The notes under the pieces: model-generated | Seen by the model: the letters and a program-made list of their open reading frames with translations, nothing else | Told to the model about the DNA's origin: nothing | Database searches by the model: none | Position numbers and translations under genes: made by a program | Source of the DNA: a virus | Virus record (IMG/VR): IMGVR_UViG_3300046692_000069 | Location: 1 to 64,000 of that record | DNA: 64,000 nucleotides | Reading direction: 5' to 3' (one strand) | Part shown: piece by piece, positions 7,315 through 14,656 of the stretch | Layout: every line of letters begins with the position of its first letter | Numbering within the stretch: the stretch's first letter is position 1

Positions 7315-7806
7315 GTGAAAGCTGAAGATGTAACAGAGGGTATGGTGCAGGCGTTCAAGGGCGCTTGTTGGGCAGATCGGCAGGGTATTAGAGATGGCCT
7401 AGCCGCCGCGCACAACTGCACCCCGCTAGACTTTATTATGCGCGCCGTGGATATGCCCGCCAACGCAGATGAAGCTGAGATGATGGAGAAGCTTGGCTTT
7501 GCGTATCTGAAGCAGCATGCTCCGGAACGCCTTACTGACGAGGGCGGCGCGCGGGCAGAGGCTGAAAGGCTTGTGCCGTATCGTGATGAGCTGCTAAAGA
7601 TTGCCGAAGATGTCGGCGAGGGTGAAGATCCCTTCTCGGCTTGGGAGGCCGTTGCCGCGCTGAAGCATGATAATGAGCGCATGAGCAAGGCGCTAGCGAA
7701 GATCGCCATCAAGGCCGAGGCCGGCCTATGTGCCGGATCATTTGGTGGCGCGCGTGCTTTCCATGAAGACATCCATTCCATCGCGACCGAAGCGCGAGGA
7801 GAGTAA
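7315..7806 (+). CDS. Hypothetical phage protein, 163 aa
   Basis: A GTG start (7315) with AAGGAGATATGAA. The N-terminal VTEGMVQAFKGACW and the C-terminal HDNERMSKALAKIA segments are helical and resemble small early proteins found in many rhizobial phages, often near genes like the next two. Biochemical function is unknown. Confidence 0.74.
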   Translation: MKAEDVTEGMVQAFKGACWADRQGIRDGLAAAHNCTPLDFIMRAVDMPANADEAEMMEKLGFAYLKQHAPERLTDEGGARAEAERLVPYRDELLKIAEDVGEGEDPFSAWEAVAALKHDNERMSKALAKIAIKAEAGLCAGSFGGARAFHEDIHSIATEARGE

Positions 7807-7808
7807 CA

Positions 7809-8504
7809 ATGCTGATAAGTGATGCAATGATAAAGGCAGCAAACGATGCGGCAGCTAAGGCTTGGCGTACCGGCGAAAACATGACTATCGCCATGCTGAC
7901 TACAGCCTTTGCGGCGTCAACATCCGGGGGTGAGCAGCACACTACTGGCTTGCCGGACGGTTGGCAATTGGTGCCTATTGAGCCCACGGTTGAGATGGCT
8001 AGAGCTGCAAATATGCCATGGGAGAGCCCTCGATTTCCCGACAGATGGAAAGCCATGATCGCCGCCACACCATCCCCGCCCGCAGCGGTGCAAGAGCCGG
8101 TGGTCGTGAAGGCTGACGAGCCTATGACATGGCGTAACATGTCTACCGCCCCCAAAGATGGGAAACATTGCATTCTTGCTGTAAAAGAAGGTGCATTCAT
8201 CTATTCGGTGCAAGGGGCTTTTCACGCCGGGCAGTGGAACGCAGTGCACCGTGGTAATGTAGAGCCATTGTGCTGGATGCCGAACATTCGGCTACCGACC
8301 AATTTCTCCGCCCTCTCCACCCCCCAAAGCGACCCAGCGCCCGAGACAAAACTGAGCGGCATAAATACTGACCTTCTTAAGGCTTTGAAATACGTCAGAC
8401 GCTTCCTCAACCCTGAGGATCACGACGTTTCCTATGTTGATGATGTCATTGACAAAGCTGAGGGACGAGGGCTGTACGCCACCACAGCGACGGAGGGCGA
8501 ATAG
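7809..8504 (+). CDS. Hypothetical protein with DUF551-like segment, 231 aa
   Basis: Residues about 104-160 carry a WRNMSTAPKDG segment, a GAFHAGQWNAV stretch and a closing PLCWMPNIRLP, as in small phage proteins of the DUF551 type. The N-terminus (about 38-75) has a Trp/Pro-rich PDGWQLVPIEPT block also common in phage accessory genes. It looks like a mosaic of short phage modules. Function is unknown. Confidence 0.74.
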   Translation: MLISDAMIKAANDAAAKAWRTGENMTIAMLTTAFAASTSGGEQHTTGLPDGWQLVPIEPTVEMARAANMPWESPRFPDRWKAMIAATPSPPAAVQEPVVVKADEPMTWRNMSTAPKDGKHCILAVKEGAFIYSVQGAFHAGQWNAVHRGNVEPLCWMPNIRLPTNFSALSTPQSDPAPETKLSGINTDLLKALKYVRRFLNPEDHDVSYVDDVIDKAEGRGLYATTATEGE

Positions 8505-9245
8505 ATGGTAGATCAAGCCACAATCGACCGCGTTGCGGCTGCTTTAGAAGGCGCTGACATCGGCCACAGTATGTCGCTGACCCGTTTGCTAGACGGCGTC
8601 CACACCTACACTTTGAAGATCAGGGGCGAGATCGAAACGCTCATCGACAATGATGAAGCCGACGCCATCGATCAGGTCTATACCCGAATTCGCGAGGTGA
8701 AACATCGCCTTCAGGCAGAGGCAGTTATCGCTGCTCTCAACCCCACGCCCGCACCCGAGATAGCCGTTCATCCTGACGATGAAGCAGTGGATCGGTTCGC
8801 AGCGGCCATGAAAGCTAAGCTCGCCAAGAAGCGCGCCGAAGGTAGGGGCGGTTGGGAAGACAAATCGCAGTGCTCGAATGAATTCCTGTCGAAGCTTTTG
8901 CTAGAACACATCGCGAAGGGTGACCCGGTCGATGTCGGCAACCTATCCATGATGATCCACCAGCGCGGCGAACGCGTCATTTCGGCAGAGCCAGTTTCTG
9001 GGGTTATCGCCGCGCATAAAAACTTTATAAATGCGTGGGAAAGCCTACCTGGTGATACACGCTACTCTGTAACGACCATGCAGGATTGGATCAGTGGTCC
9101 AATGAAAGCAGCAGTTGATAGGGCTCGTTCAGCCGTAAGTTCAATCTCAGCCGCCATGCCCACATCCTCCGCAGAGATAGCCGTGCTTAGGGCTGAGAAC
9201 GAAGCTCAAGCCGTCACCCCCGAGCAAGAGGAGGCGAAGCAATGA
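8505..9245 (+). CDS. Mosaic phage accessory protein, 246 aa
   Basis: The start follows GGAGGGCGAATAG. Residues about 100-155 contain the widespread phage pattern EGRGGWEDKSQC followed by a helical stretch and KGDPVDVGNLSMM. The flanks are helical and Ala-rich. Such modules recur in accessory proteins of many temperate and virulent phages without known function. It is probably recombinant in origin, since its parts also occur separately in other phages. Confidence 0.75.
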   Translation: MVDQATIDRVAAALEGADIGHSMSLTRLLDGVHTYTLKIRGEIETLIDNDEADAIDQVYTRIREVKHRLQAEAVIAALNPTPAPEIAVHPDDEAVDRFAAAMKAKLAKKRAEGRGGWEDKSQCSNEFLSKLLLEHIAKGDPVDVGNLSMMIHQRGERVISAEPVSGVIAAHKNFINAWESLPGDTRYSVTTMQDWISGPMKAAVDRARSAVSSISAAMPTSSAEIAVLRAENEAQAVTPEQEEAKQ

Positions 9246-9520
9246 CCAAATACCCAGACAGGTACGTAATTACAGCATTGGTTGCTGACGGCGATCATAA
9301 GGGGGAGCGCGTATATCTCCGTTGGGCAGAAGAAGCGGGTGGCTGGTGGTATTGGGGTCCGGAGGCGCGGGCTTATCGATTCGAGTCGCGGTCAGGTGAT
9401 AAGTTTGACGACGCCGTGTGGTGCGCGCAAAGAACTGGCCGACCGCAATGGTACGCTCCGGATCTATCCACTATCGAGGTGCGAGCGGTTCCGGCAATAG
9501 TGGAGGTTGTTGTCCGATGA
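9242..9520 (+). CDS. Hypothetical protein, 92 aa
   Basis: ATGA-coupled to its neighbours on both sides. Trp-rich (GGWWYWGPEARAY), suggesting a compact beta fold. No family is recognised. Confidence 0.7.
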   Translation: MTKYPDRYVITALVADGDHKGERVYLRWAEEAGGWWYWGPEARAYRFESRSGDKFDDAVWCAQRTGRPQWYAPDLSTIEVRAVPAIVEVVVR

Positions 9521-9720
9521 CGCATGGACCATGGATTGATCACGACGGCATTCGCTGCCCACTTCCTGACGATACAGCGGTGGAGGTTCGCCTGCGCTAT
9601 GGCGGCCTTAATCGGCGCGAGGCTGGGTTGTTCATTTGGAAGTGGAATCCTCTGCGCGGCGCTTTTGGGTATGAGCGCGACGATGATATCGTTGCTTATC
9701 GGGTAATAAAAGGAGAGTGA
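9517..9720 (+). CDS. Hypothetical protein, 67 aa
   Basis: The start at 9517 (MTHGPWIDHDGIRCPLPDDT) is set by the ATGA overlap. A longer frame upstream lies over another gene. The GPW.DHDGI.CP pattern is seen in small phage proteins of unknown role. Confidence 0.68.
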   Translation: MTHGPWIDHDGIRCPLPDDTAVEVRLRYGGLNRREAGLFIWKWNPLRGAFGYERDDDIVAYRVIKGE

Positions 9721-9721
9721 C

Positions 9722-9982
9722 ATGAGCGAACTAAACAGACGCGAAGCGGCATGGATTCGCAAGCTGCAAAATGTCTTGGATGAGTGCCCATCTGATCGCA
9801 TTGGGTTCTATACCATCGGAGATAGTGACGTTACGCTGTACGACCGCACCAAAGAGAAGGATATTAACGACGCGATTTACGACCGACATGGTGGCGATTT
9901 CTGCCAAGCGGTCGATGATGCTGACGCGGGATTCAATGCCTGCTTACTATTCCCTGCGAACGTTCATTCTACATCTGGATAA
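9722..9982 (+). CDS. Hypothetical protein, 86 aa
   Basis: GGAGAGTGAC precedes the ATG. The segment FYTIGDSDVTLYD followed by DRHGGDFCQAVDDAD suggests a small mixed alpha/beta protein. It is the last gene before the 820-base non-coding block. Confidence 0.7.
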   Translation: MSELNRREAAWIRKLQNVLDECPSDRIGFYTIGDSDVTLYDRTKEKDINDAIYDRHGGDFCQAVDDADAGFNACLLFPANVHSTSG

Positions 9983-9998
9983 TTCCTCCCGTACGCTA

Positions 9999-10037
9999 TT
10001 GACCTTTGGCGCCGCTCATGCATAATGGGCGGCGTTA
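9999..10037 (+). promoter_or_regulatory. Promoter overlapping a hairpin
   Basis: TTGACC (9999-10004) and TAATGG (10023-10028), 18-base spacer. An 8-bp stem (10010-10017 with 10027-10034) places the -10 in the hairpin loop and right arm, followed by TTATTC. Confidence 0.5.
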
Positions 10038-10304
10038 TTCGTTTAGGACATACCTATCGATGGGGCGCATAAATTTGGTGCGGCCTTAACCATTATCACC
10101 CATTATTTCCATTAGCCGAGCAACAAACTAACCCCATATGCGTTTGGAATAATCACCCAAAACCAATGCGTTGCGCGCATATCACTCACGTATATTAGCA
10201 TTTAGCGCACACACAGTACTCTAGGTTGTGGAAAAAATGCACACATATACACCATATATATATATATTAGCACATTTTTTCGTGTTTTATCCAATGAAAT
10301 CATT

Positions 10305-10694
10305 GCACAGTTAAATTTTAGGCAGTGAGTTGCACACTTTTTAATCAGTGCTAAGTCATTGATATTTTCTCTCGAAACCACGAAATGCACAGTAGCGCAC
10401 ACTAACAATCTTGCAACTGTGCAGAAATTATTTTTCGTTTGCACAGTCAATTACCCCTACTGTGCGGAATATTATTCTTTTGGGTGTTTTTGCTGTTTTT
10501 TGCTATTTCTTACAAACTACCAAAGCATTGATTTATAAGGTTTTTCGTTATATATAGTTCTTCTTATATTTAAGCCGCACAGTAGCGCACAGTAGCCATA
10601 TTTTCACTGTGCAAAAGTTGCGCACAGTAGGCCATTTATCTCTACATCCCCTCTAATCTCTATCTGTGCTATCTCCCTCTAAGGGGATGCACAG
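10305..10694. repeat. GCACAG motif array
   Basis: Forward GCACAG begins at 10305, 10387, 10441, 10577, 10587, 10622 and 10689. The reverse form CTGTGC begins at 10417, 10460, 10607 and 10664. Several are extended to GCACAGTAG. Eleven copies in 390 bases is far above chance. Confidence 0.8.
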
Positions 10695-10715
10695 TAGAGA
10701 TAGAGAGTAGAGGGG
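10648..10715. repeat. 18-bp imperfect inverted repeat
   Basis: Left arm 10648-10665 and right arm 10698-10715 match at 17 of 18 positions. A GCACAG motif lies just inside each arm, and a small CCCT/AGGG stem is nested between them. It could be a cruciform, an RNA hairpin or a protein-binding site. Confidence 0.7.
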
Positions 10716-10748
10716 TAGAGTAAATATCGAGAGAGCGTGAGTGTGCAG

Positions 10749-10777
10749 TTGACAGGAGTCGAAAAAGACATTACGGG
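10749..10777 (+). promoter_or_regulatory. Probable sigma-70-like promoter
   Basis: TTGACA (10749-10754) with a 17-base spacer to TACGGG (10772-10777), upstream of the gene at 10805. The -10 is weak. Confidence 0.4.
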
Positions 10778-10804
10778 TAGTGGAGATGAAAAGGAGAAAT
10801 TGAC

Positions 10805-11197
10805 ATGAGCCATACGAGAAGCGCCCGCAATGCAGACGGTCAGTTCGCGGTCACGGTTTGGGATTATGAGGGCAACCTATTTGCGTTCGGTGAATTCCGT
10901 TCCGTCGAGGCTGCTGATGCATTTGCCCATGAGGAAGAGCGTCGCATGATATTTGCCACGCAAATGGCTGGAGACGTCTATAGTGATGAATGCGCCGAGT
11001 TGACCGATGAGGATCTTTTTGAAGGAATTGGGCGAATGAAGAAATATGCAGACGTAAGGGTAACCTTGATCGTATCGTTTGAAGATGATGGCGAGAACGA
11101 TCTAAAGGATCAGGCTCACGACGCGGCTATCTTTGCCGGCCTTCCCAATGGCGCATTCGACGTCGAAGTCATCGGCGAAGTTCGCGACACGGAGTGA
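10805..11197 (+). CDS. Hypothetical protein, 130 aa
   Basis: AAGGAGAAATTGAC precedes the ATG. It is acidic, with an N-terminal beta part (FAVTVWDYEGNLFAFGEF) and a second strand-rich part at about 80-130. No family is recognised. It is the first gene after the GCACAG block. Confidence 0.74.
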   Translation: MSHTRSARNADGQFAVTVWDYEGNLFAFGEFRSVEAADAFAHEEERRMIFATQMAGDVYSDECAELTDEDLFEGIGRMKKYADVRVTLIVSFEDDGENDLKDQAHDAAIFAGLPNGAFDVEVIGEVRDTE

Positions 11198-11202
11198 CGG
11201 CC

Positions 11203-11388
11203 ATGAAGCTAAGTGATTTCATCGCAGACCTAGAGCTGTTGCGCGCTAAGCATGGCGATGATGTCGAGGTGAAGGCGCACGATATAGAGCGCGGATATGT
11301 TCCCGCAGATGCCTATCTGGTAGCGTGGCGGACTCCACTAGGAGTAATTACCCGCAAAGAAGTGCATATCGAACCAGCCAACCAATGA
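11203..11388 (+). CDS. Small hypothetical protein, 61 aa
   Basis: ATG at 11203 is preferred over an in-frame GTG at 11194 because GGAG sits eight bases upstream. MKLSDFIADLELLRAKHGDD followed by V..H....YVPADA resembles a widespread small phage protein pattern. Function is unknown. Confidence 0.68.
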   Translation: MKLSDFIADLELLRAKHGDDVEVKAHDIERGYVPADAYLVAWRTPLGVITRKEVHIEPANQ

Positions 11389-11399
11389 AGGAGAAAGAC

Positions 11400-11531
11400 A
11401 TGGGTTTCATGTGCAGGATTGGCCGTCACGCATGGCGGTACATCAAAGGAAGCGAAACGCACGTTGCGTGGAAAGAGGAATGCAAGCACTGCGGCAAGAT
11501 CGTTAATCGCTCTGCATTTGATGGTTGGTGA
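11400..11531 (+). CDS. Small zinc-knuckle-like protein, 43 aa
   Basis: ATG at 11400 follows GGAGAAAGAC. One CKHCGK motif plus an N-terminal Cys and a WRYIKGSETHVAW segment suggest a small metal-binding protein. An earlier ATG at 11385 overlaps the upstream stop and has no ribosome site. Confidence 0.6.
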   Translation: MGFMCRIGRHAWRYIKGSETHVAWKEECKHCGKIVNRSAFDGW

Positions 11532-11537
11532 AAATAG

Positions 11538-11567
11538 TTCTTGCGTCTCCAGCGAATCGGCTATATT
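11538..11567 (+). promoter_or_regulatory. Probable promoter of the TCTCC-spacer type
   Basis: A good TATATT -10 (11562-11567) and a poor -35 (TTCTTG 18 bases upstream, or TTGCGT at 15). The spacer holds GCGTCTCC, and the leader ACGAAACGGAG matches other promoter cassettes here. Confidence 0.45.
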
Positions 11568-11595
11568 GTCATTTTAACGAAACGGAGTTGACGAC

Positions 11596-11817
11596 ATGGC
11601 CCGCATTATCAGAACGCCACTAACGCTAGCGCGCGCTAACGAAAGCGGGATCACTGTTGAGATGTCATGGAAAGCTAACCATCCAAAGGCTGGCCTTATG
11701 GGTATTCTTGAGCGCCGCGCTGACGGCACAGATACCGGCGTATGGGTAGTGTATAACGACGGCGAAGAATCATACATTGCCGAGATTGGCGATTTGGTGA
11801 TTGTGTCCATTAAGTAG
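11596..11817 (+). CDS. Hypothetical protein, 73 aa
   Basis: CGGAGTTGACGAC precedes the ATG. It is beta-rich, with WVVYNDGEESYIAEIGDLV suggesting a small barrel. No family is recognised. Confidence 0.7.
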   Translation: MARIIRTPLTLARANESGITVEMSWKANHPKAGLMGILERRADGTDTGVWVVYNDGEESYIAEIGDLVIVSIK

Positions 11818-11827
11818 GAGAACGAAA

Positions 11828-12037
11828 ATGACCGATACTGAGAAGCTAGCCATCGCCGTTAAGGCATTGCGTGCTATTGCTGGATATTGCAATCAACCTG
11901 CTGATAAATGGCGCGCGGAACATCATGACATGGCCAAGCGCATGGATGAGGGTCTATCGAATAACTGGAAGGTCGGGGTTCTAAGTGATGCCGCGCTTCA
12001 CTCATTGGGCGTAATTGGCATGTACATATCCCCATGA
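11828..12037 (+). CDS. Hypothetical protein, 69 aa
   Basis: The start at 11828 follows AGGAGAACGAAA. It is helical, with MTDTEKLAIAVKALRAIAGY typical of short phage accessory proteins. It couples by ATGA to the nuclease gene downstream. Confidence 0.68.
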   Translation: MTDTEKLAIAVKALRAIAGYCNQPADKWRAEHHDMAKRMDEGLSNNWKVGVLSDAALHSLGVIGMYISP

Positions 12038-12630
12038 CCATCCCACGCAAACGACCAATCAAGCGCCAAGCCCGCATGATCCATGAACCGAACCTTCTCC
12101 AGCCCGGACGCAAGGTAACGCAGACCGTAAAGATTGACGGCGTTCGCTACAAGGTCACCCAGACCATGCGAGCAGACGGGACGGTCGACGTCAAGCGCGT
12201 AGAGGCCGCCCCTCTGGAAGAGGATTTGCAAGCCGCCGTAGTTGACGAGCTTCGCGCTCGCGATGACTATCGCACATGGTTCTTGTTAGCTGGTGATATG
12301 GGTGCGGCAGATCGCGGGCCGAAAGCTATTGCCACTGCGCTAAAGACGGGCCTTGAGAAGGGGGAGCCAGACCTACGGCTCTATGTATGGCCCGGAAACT
12401 TGATCCTAATAGAGCTTAAGGTCCTGCCCGGTGGGACAGTAAAGAAGCATCAAGCAGACAGGCACGACGACTTGCGGGGGGTTGGCTTTGACGTGCACGT
12501 TGTGTGGGCGGCTGATGCTGGATCTGCAGTAAGTCAGGTTGTTGCCATCCTTGAGGATGCTCTCATGGATAATGGTCAGTATCAAAGGTGGCTACAATTG
12601 CCGCCGTCGACTAAAAAGGGGATTGATTGA
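12034..12630 (+). CDS. VRR-NUC nuclease
   Basis: A 198-residue protein whose C-terminal 140 residues form a VRR-NUC (PD-(D/E)XK) domain. Visible catalytic elements are Glu63 in LEEDLQ, the GEPD motif (110-113), the ELK motif (127-129) and Gln140. The first 60 residues are a basic extension with a small beta unit. Family members are structure-selective or Holliday-junction endonucleases in phages, or host-DNA nucleases. A role in resolving replication intermediates or degrading DNA is inferred. Confidence 0.83.
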   Translation: MTIPRKRPIKRQARMIHEPNLLQPGRKVTQTVKIDGVRYKVTQTMRADGTVDVKRVEAAPLEEDLQAAVVDELRARDDYRTWFLLAGDMGAADRGPKAIATALKTGLEKGEPDLRLYVWPGNLILIELKVLPGGTVKKHQADRHDDLRGVGFDVHVVWAADAGSAVSQVVAILEDALMDNGQYQRWLQLPPSTKKGID

Positions 12631-12631
12631 T

Positions 12632-13381
12632 ATGCCAGTTTACTACAGGAACAAGAAGAGCGGAGTTATCCATGAGCTTGTCGGGAGACTGACATGGGGT
12701 GGCGGCACTCTCAAGAATCCATCAGGGTCAACTATTATGGTTGGCCACGCTACGCTGATTGATAAATTCGAGCTTATGCAAACTACTGATTCGGCCAGCG
12801 ACAGGGTGGCGATCGCCATTGCGGCAGAGAACGAGAAGTTAGCCGCTGGTCTAGCCGCACATACGCCCACGGAGCTACTTGATAGATTGAAGGAGCACTA
12901 TCATTCGGCGCAGATCTGGAAAGGCGAAGCGGATAAGATGCGGGCGGCATTCCTTGATGTCGACCGCTATCGCCGCGAAGTCCGCGCGCATCTTGGTCGC
13001 GTTAAGAAGGAATTGTTTGCCGCAAAGGGTCGCGTCAAGGAGCTGGAGAGTGGCAAGGCTTTTTCAGTGCTGTTATCGCAGGTCGCTGAGCTAAAGCGCT
13101 TGTTGCGGCGCGCCAACTCGAAAGCCGAGCGCAACCGCATTAATTCCGCGAATCGAGAGCGTGCAGCGCGAGACAATGCGCGTTACTGGAAAGCGCAATG
13201 TGAATTGGCAAATGAACAAGCGCGTAGCCAACTTGGCGTTGGGTCTTCGCACACCGCAATGGCCGTTGACTGTGCTGTTGCGCCTCCTGTCGACGCGCCA
13301 GATACCGAATCTATCGCCACTCTATCCTTGCGCATTTCCGCTCTTGAACGTGGCCTAGAAAAATCACGAAGAGGAAGTTGA
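12632..13381 (+). CDS. Coiled-coil hypothetical protein, 249 aa
   Basis: The start at 12632 follows AAAGGGGATTGATTGAT. The N-terminal 50 residues are beta-rich, while residues about 70-205 form long charged helices. The stretch EHYHSAQIWKGEADKMR is common to phage proteins that wind into coiled coils. Function is unknown. Confidence 0.74.
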   Translation: MPVYYRNKKSGVIHELVGRLTWGGGTLKNPSGSTIMVGHATLIDKFELMQTTDSASDRVAIAIAAENEKLAAGLAAHTPTELLDRLKEHYHSAQIWKGEADKMRAAFLDVDRYRREVRAHLGRVKKELFAAKGRVKELESGKAFSVLLSQVAELKRLLRRANSKAERNRINSANRERAARDNARYWKAQCELANEQARSQLGVGSSHTAMAVDCAVAPPVDAPDTESIATLSLRISALERGLEKSRRGS

Positions 13382-13413
13382 CCACTAAACGGTAAGAGTT
13401 ATATCCCTTTTAC

Positions 13414-13541
13414 TGGATGAGACGAAGCGGACAAAACCTTTACCTTTCATATGTGAATTACGGTTTTTAGTTGCGCTTGCGGTCTCATCCATAATGGCGA
13501 GTGGATAAAACAATACTGCCTAGCGCTGTTGCCACTCCCAT
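13414..13541 (+). ncRNA. Structured intergenic element (two stem-loops)
   Basis: A 10-bp perfect inverted repeat (13414-13423 with 13482-13491) encloses a further AAAACC/GGTTTT stem and an AAGCG/CGCTT pairing. It is followed by a second stem GAGTGG/CCACTC (about 13499-13541). No coding frame is convincing here. It may be a structured RNA or an operator region. Confidence 0.4.
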
Positions 13542-13584
13542 CGTGTTTCGCGACGACTGTTGATTAGCGCATTCCGGTGACGGT

Positions 13585-13775
13585 TGACATATCCAGTTGG
13601 CGCGCATTTTGTTGCCTAGTCCCACTTGCATGCTGTCTCCTTTCCGGCTTGTTCGTGCCCTTCGTGGGTTGGCGTTTTGGTTGGGCGTCTGGACTAGGTG
13701 TTAATTGGTGGTGCGACTTCCCTCCGGTTGGCACTATCACAAAAGAGCGCGCCATTCAGTTGGCGTGCTCTTTTT
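13585..13775 (+). ncRNA. Candidate small RNA ending in an intrinsic terminator
   Basis: TTGACA at 13585 gives a possible -35 (the -10 is poor). An 8-bp closing stem CCTAGTCC/GGACTAGG pairs 13615-13622 with 13691-13698, and a strong terminator ends at 13775. Nothing convincing is encoded. The predicted RNA is about 160 bases. Confidence 0.45.
13741..13775 (+). terminator. Intrinsic terminator
   Basis: A 14-bp stem with one G-U pair (13741-13754 with 13761-13774), loop TTCAGT, then TTTTT. It is among the strongest terminators in the window. Confidence 0.85.
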
Positions 13776-13787
13776 GCATTTTAGGTG

Positions 13788-13816
13788 TTGACGTTGTCTC
13801 CGGGTTCGTGCACAAA
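13788..13816 (+). promoter_or_regulatory. Possible promoter with TCTCC spacer motif
   Basis: TTGACG at 13788-13793 with GTCTCCGG in the spacer, as in the cassettes at 14278, 15370 and 15779. No good -10 is present. It directly follows a terminator and precedes the gene at 13842. Confidence 0.35.
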
Positions 13817-13841
13817 GGGTCATAGAGCAAAGGAGATGAAC

Positions 13842-14225
13842 ATGCACAAGATATACGGATGGACTGACGAAGTTACGGCTTGCGACTGCTGCGGCAAGTC
13901 TGATCTCTCGGGAACGTTCTGCGTAGAGCTTGAGGATGGCGCGCAGCTTCATTACGGCTCGACATGCGTCAAGCGTAACACCGGCATTAAGAACCCAAAG
14001 ACGGCTGCCTCTCAGTTCGAGAATGAGCGCTCTGCTGCTGCTCGCAAGGAATACATTGAGTCGCCAGAGTGGCGCGCGTACTTCGCAAGGCAAGAGGCCG
14101 GTCATAAAGCCGGTATCGTGCCGGGAAAGGCATTCAAGGAATACATGCATGATGTCGCTGAGGCTGATGCCGCTCTTAAGCGCAGTCTCGCGGAGAAGTA
14201 CAGAATTCCCACTTATAGAGTTTAA
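13842..14225 (+). CDS. Zinc-binding hypothetical protein, 127 aa
   Basis: The second ATG (13842) is used because AAAGGAG lies six bases upstream. The first ATG at 13836 abuts the ribosome site. CDCCGK and two later Cys residues (FCVELED, then STCVKRN) form a zinc-ribbon-like N-terminus, as in phage proteins annotated only as Cys-rich. The C-terminal 70 residues are charged helix. It may bind nucleic acid. Confidence 0.73.
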   Translation: MHKIYGWTDEVTACDCCGKSDLSGTFCVELEDGAQLHYGSTCVKRNTGIKNPKTAASQFENERSAAARKEYIESPEWRAYFARQEAGHKAGIVPGKAFKEYMHDVAEADAALKRSLAEKYRIPTYRV

Positions 14226-14277
14226 GTCCTAGCTATTACGACCATAAAAATAATCCACAGGGGCCGTCACTTTGTTG

Positions 14278-14307
14278 TTGACGGCTTCTCCCGTTTAGTG
14301 CTAAGTA
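14278..14307 (+). promoter_or_regulatory. Sigma-70-like promoter with conserved leader
   Basis: TTGACG (14278-14283), 18-base spacer containing TTCTCCC, TAAGTA (14302-14307), then TTAGTCATCAACACGGAG before the gene at 14334. It is the clearest example of the shared leader. Confidence 0.65.
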
Positions 14308-14333
14308 TTAGTCATCAACACGGAGACACGCAC

Positions 14334-14498
14334 ATGACCGCCACCATCGTTCGCTACGACATCATCGACCGCCAGACGGGTAAGGTTGTTGCTGCCGCTA
14401 CGACACGCAAGGGCGCGACTCGTGCAGTTGACAGCCGTGACAACAAGTATGGTGCTTATCGCTACACGGCTAAGGCTGTGTGGTCTGACGAAGCTTAA
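14334..14498 (+). CDS. Small basic hypothetical protein, 54 aa
   Basis: The start at 14334 follows CGGAGACACGCAC. RYDIIDRQTGKVVAAATTRK and a basic second half suggest a tiny beta-beta-alpha protein. Such proteins with a GKVV.....TR.GA pattern are common in phage early regions. Function is unknown. Confidence 0.65.
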   Translation: MTATIVRYDIIDRQTGKVVAAATTRKGATRAVDSRDNKYGAYRYTAKAVWSDEA

Positions 14499-14527
14499 TA
14501 GAGGCGCATAACCAAGGAGTCGCCGTC

Positions 14528-14647
14528 ATGAGAGCCAAGAATAGACGCCAGCAAGCAAGGCGCCGCGATACATTCATCGTCGCGCTCGCATGTGTTCCTG
14601 CGGCTCTTATCGCTGGCGTCATGATTATATCTCTGGCGGCATTTTAA
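14528..14647 (+). CDS. Tiny membrane protein, 39 aa
   Basis: AAGGAGTCGCCGTC precedes ATG 14528. A strongly basic head (RAKNRRQQARRRD) is followed by one membrane helix (FIVALACVPAALIAGVMII). It is inserted N-in by the positive-inside rule. Function is unknown. Confidence 0.6.
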   Translation: MRAKNRRQQARRRDTFIVALACVPAALIAGVMIISLAAF

Positions 14648-14656
14648 GGAGGATAT

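Larger units (their letters stand above)
9983..10804. other. AT-rich non-coding block with GCACAG array
   Basis: No convincing gene on either strand. Contents in order: a promoter with a hairpin (9999-10037), an AT-rich stretch with a TA tract near 10254-10268, eleven GCACAG motifs (both orientations) between 10305 and 10694, an 18-bp inverted repeat (10648-10715), and a promoter at 10749. The layout suits a replication origin or a regulatory binding region. Confidence 0.7.

Noticed and set aside
10202-10450. An 82-codon - strand frame in the GCACAG block
   Set aside because: It crosses the repeat array, has no ribosome site and no plausible protein features.
10305-10694. A CRISPR-like array
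   Set aside because: The repeats are only six to nine bases, occur in both orientations and have irregular spacing.
13414-13491. A tRNA-sized structured segment
   Set aside because: No T-loop (TTC) or conserved D-loop bases and the arms do not match a cloverleaf, so it is not called a tRNA. No convincing tRNA was seen elsewhere.
13577-13825. A + strand frame giving an 82-residue Trp/Cys-rich hydrophobic protein
   Set aside because: The GTG has no ribosome site, and the frame runs through a strong terminator and into the leader of the next gene.
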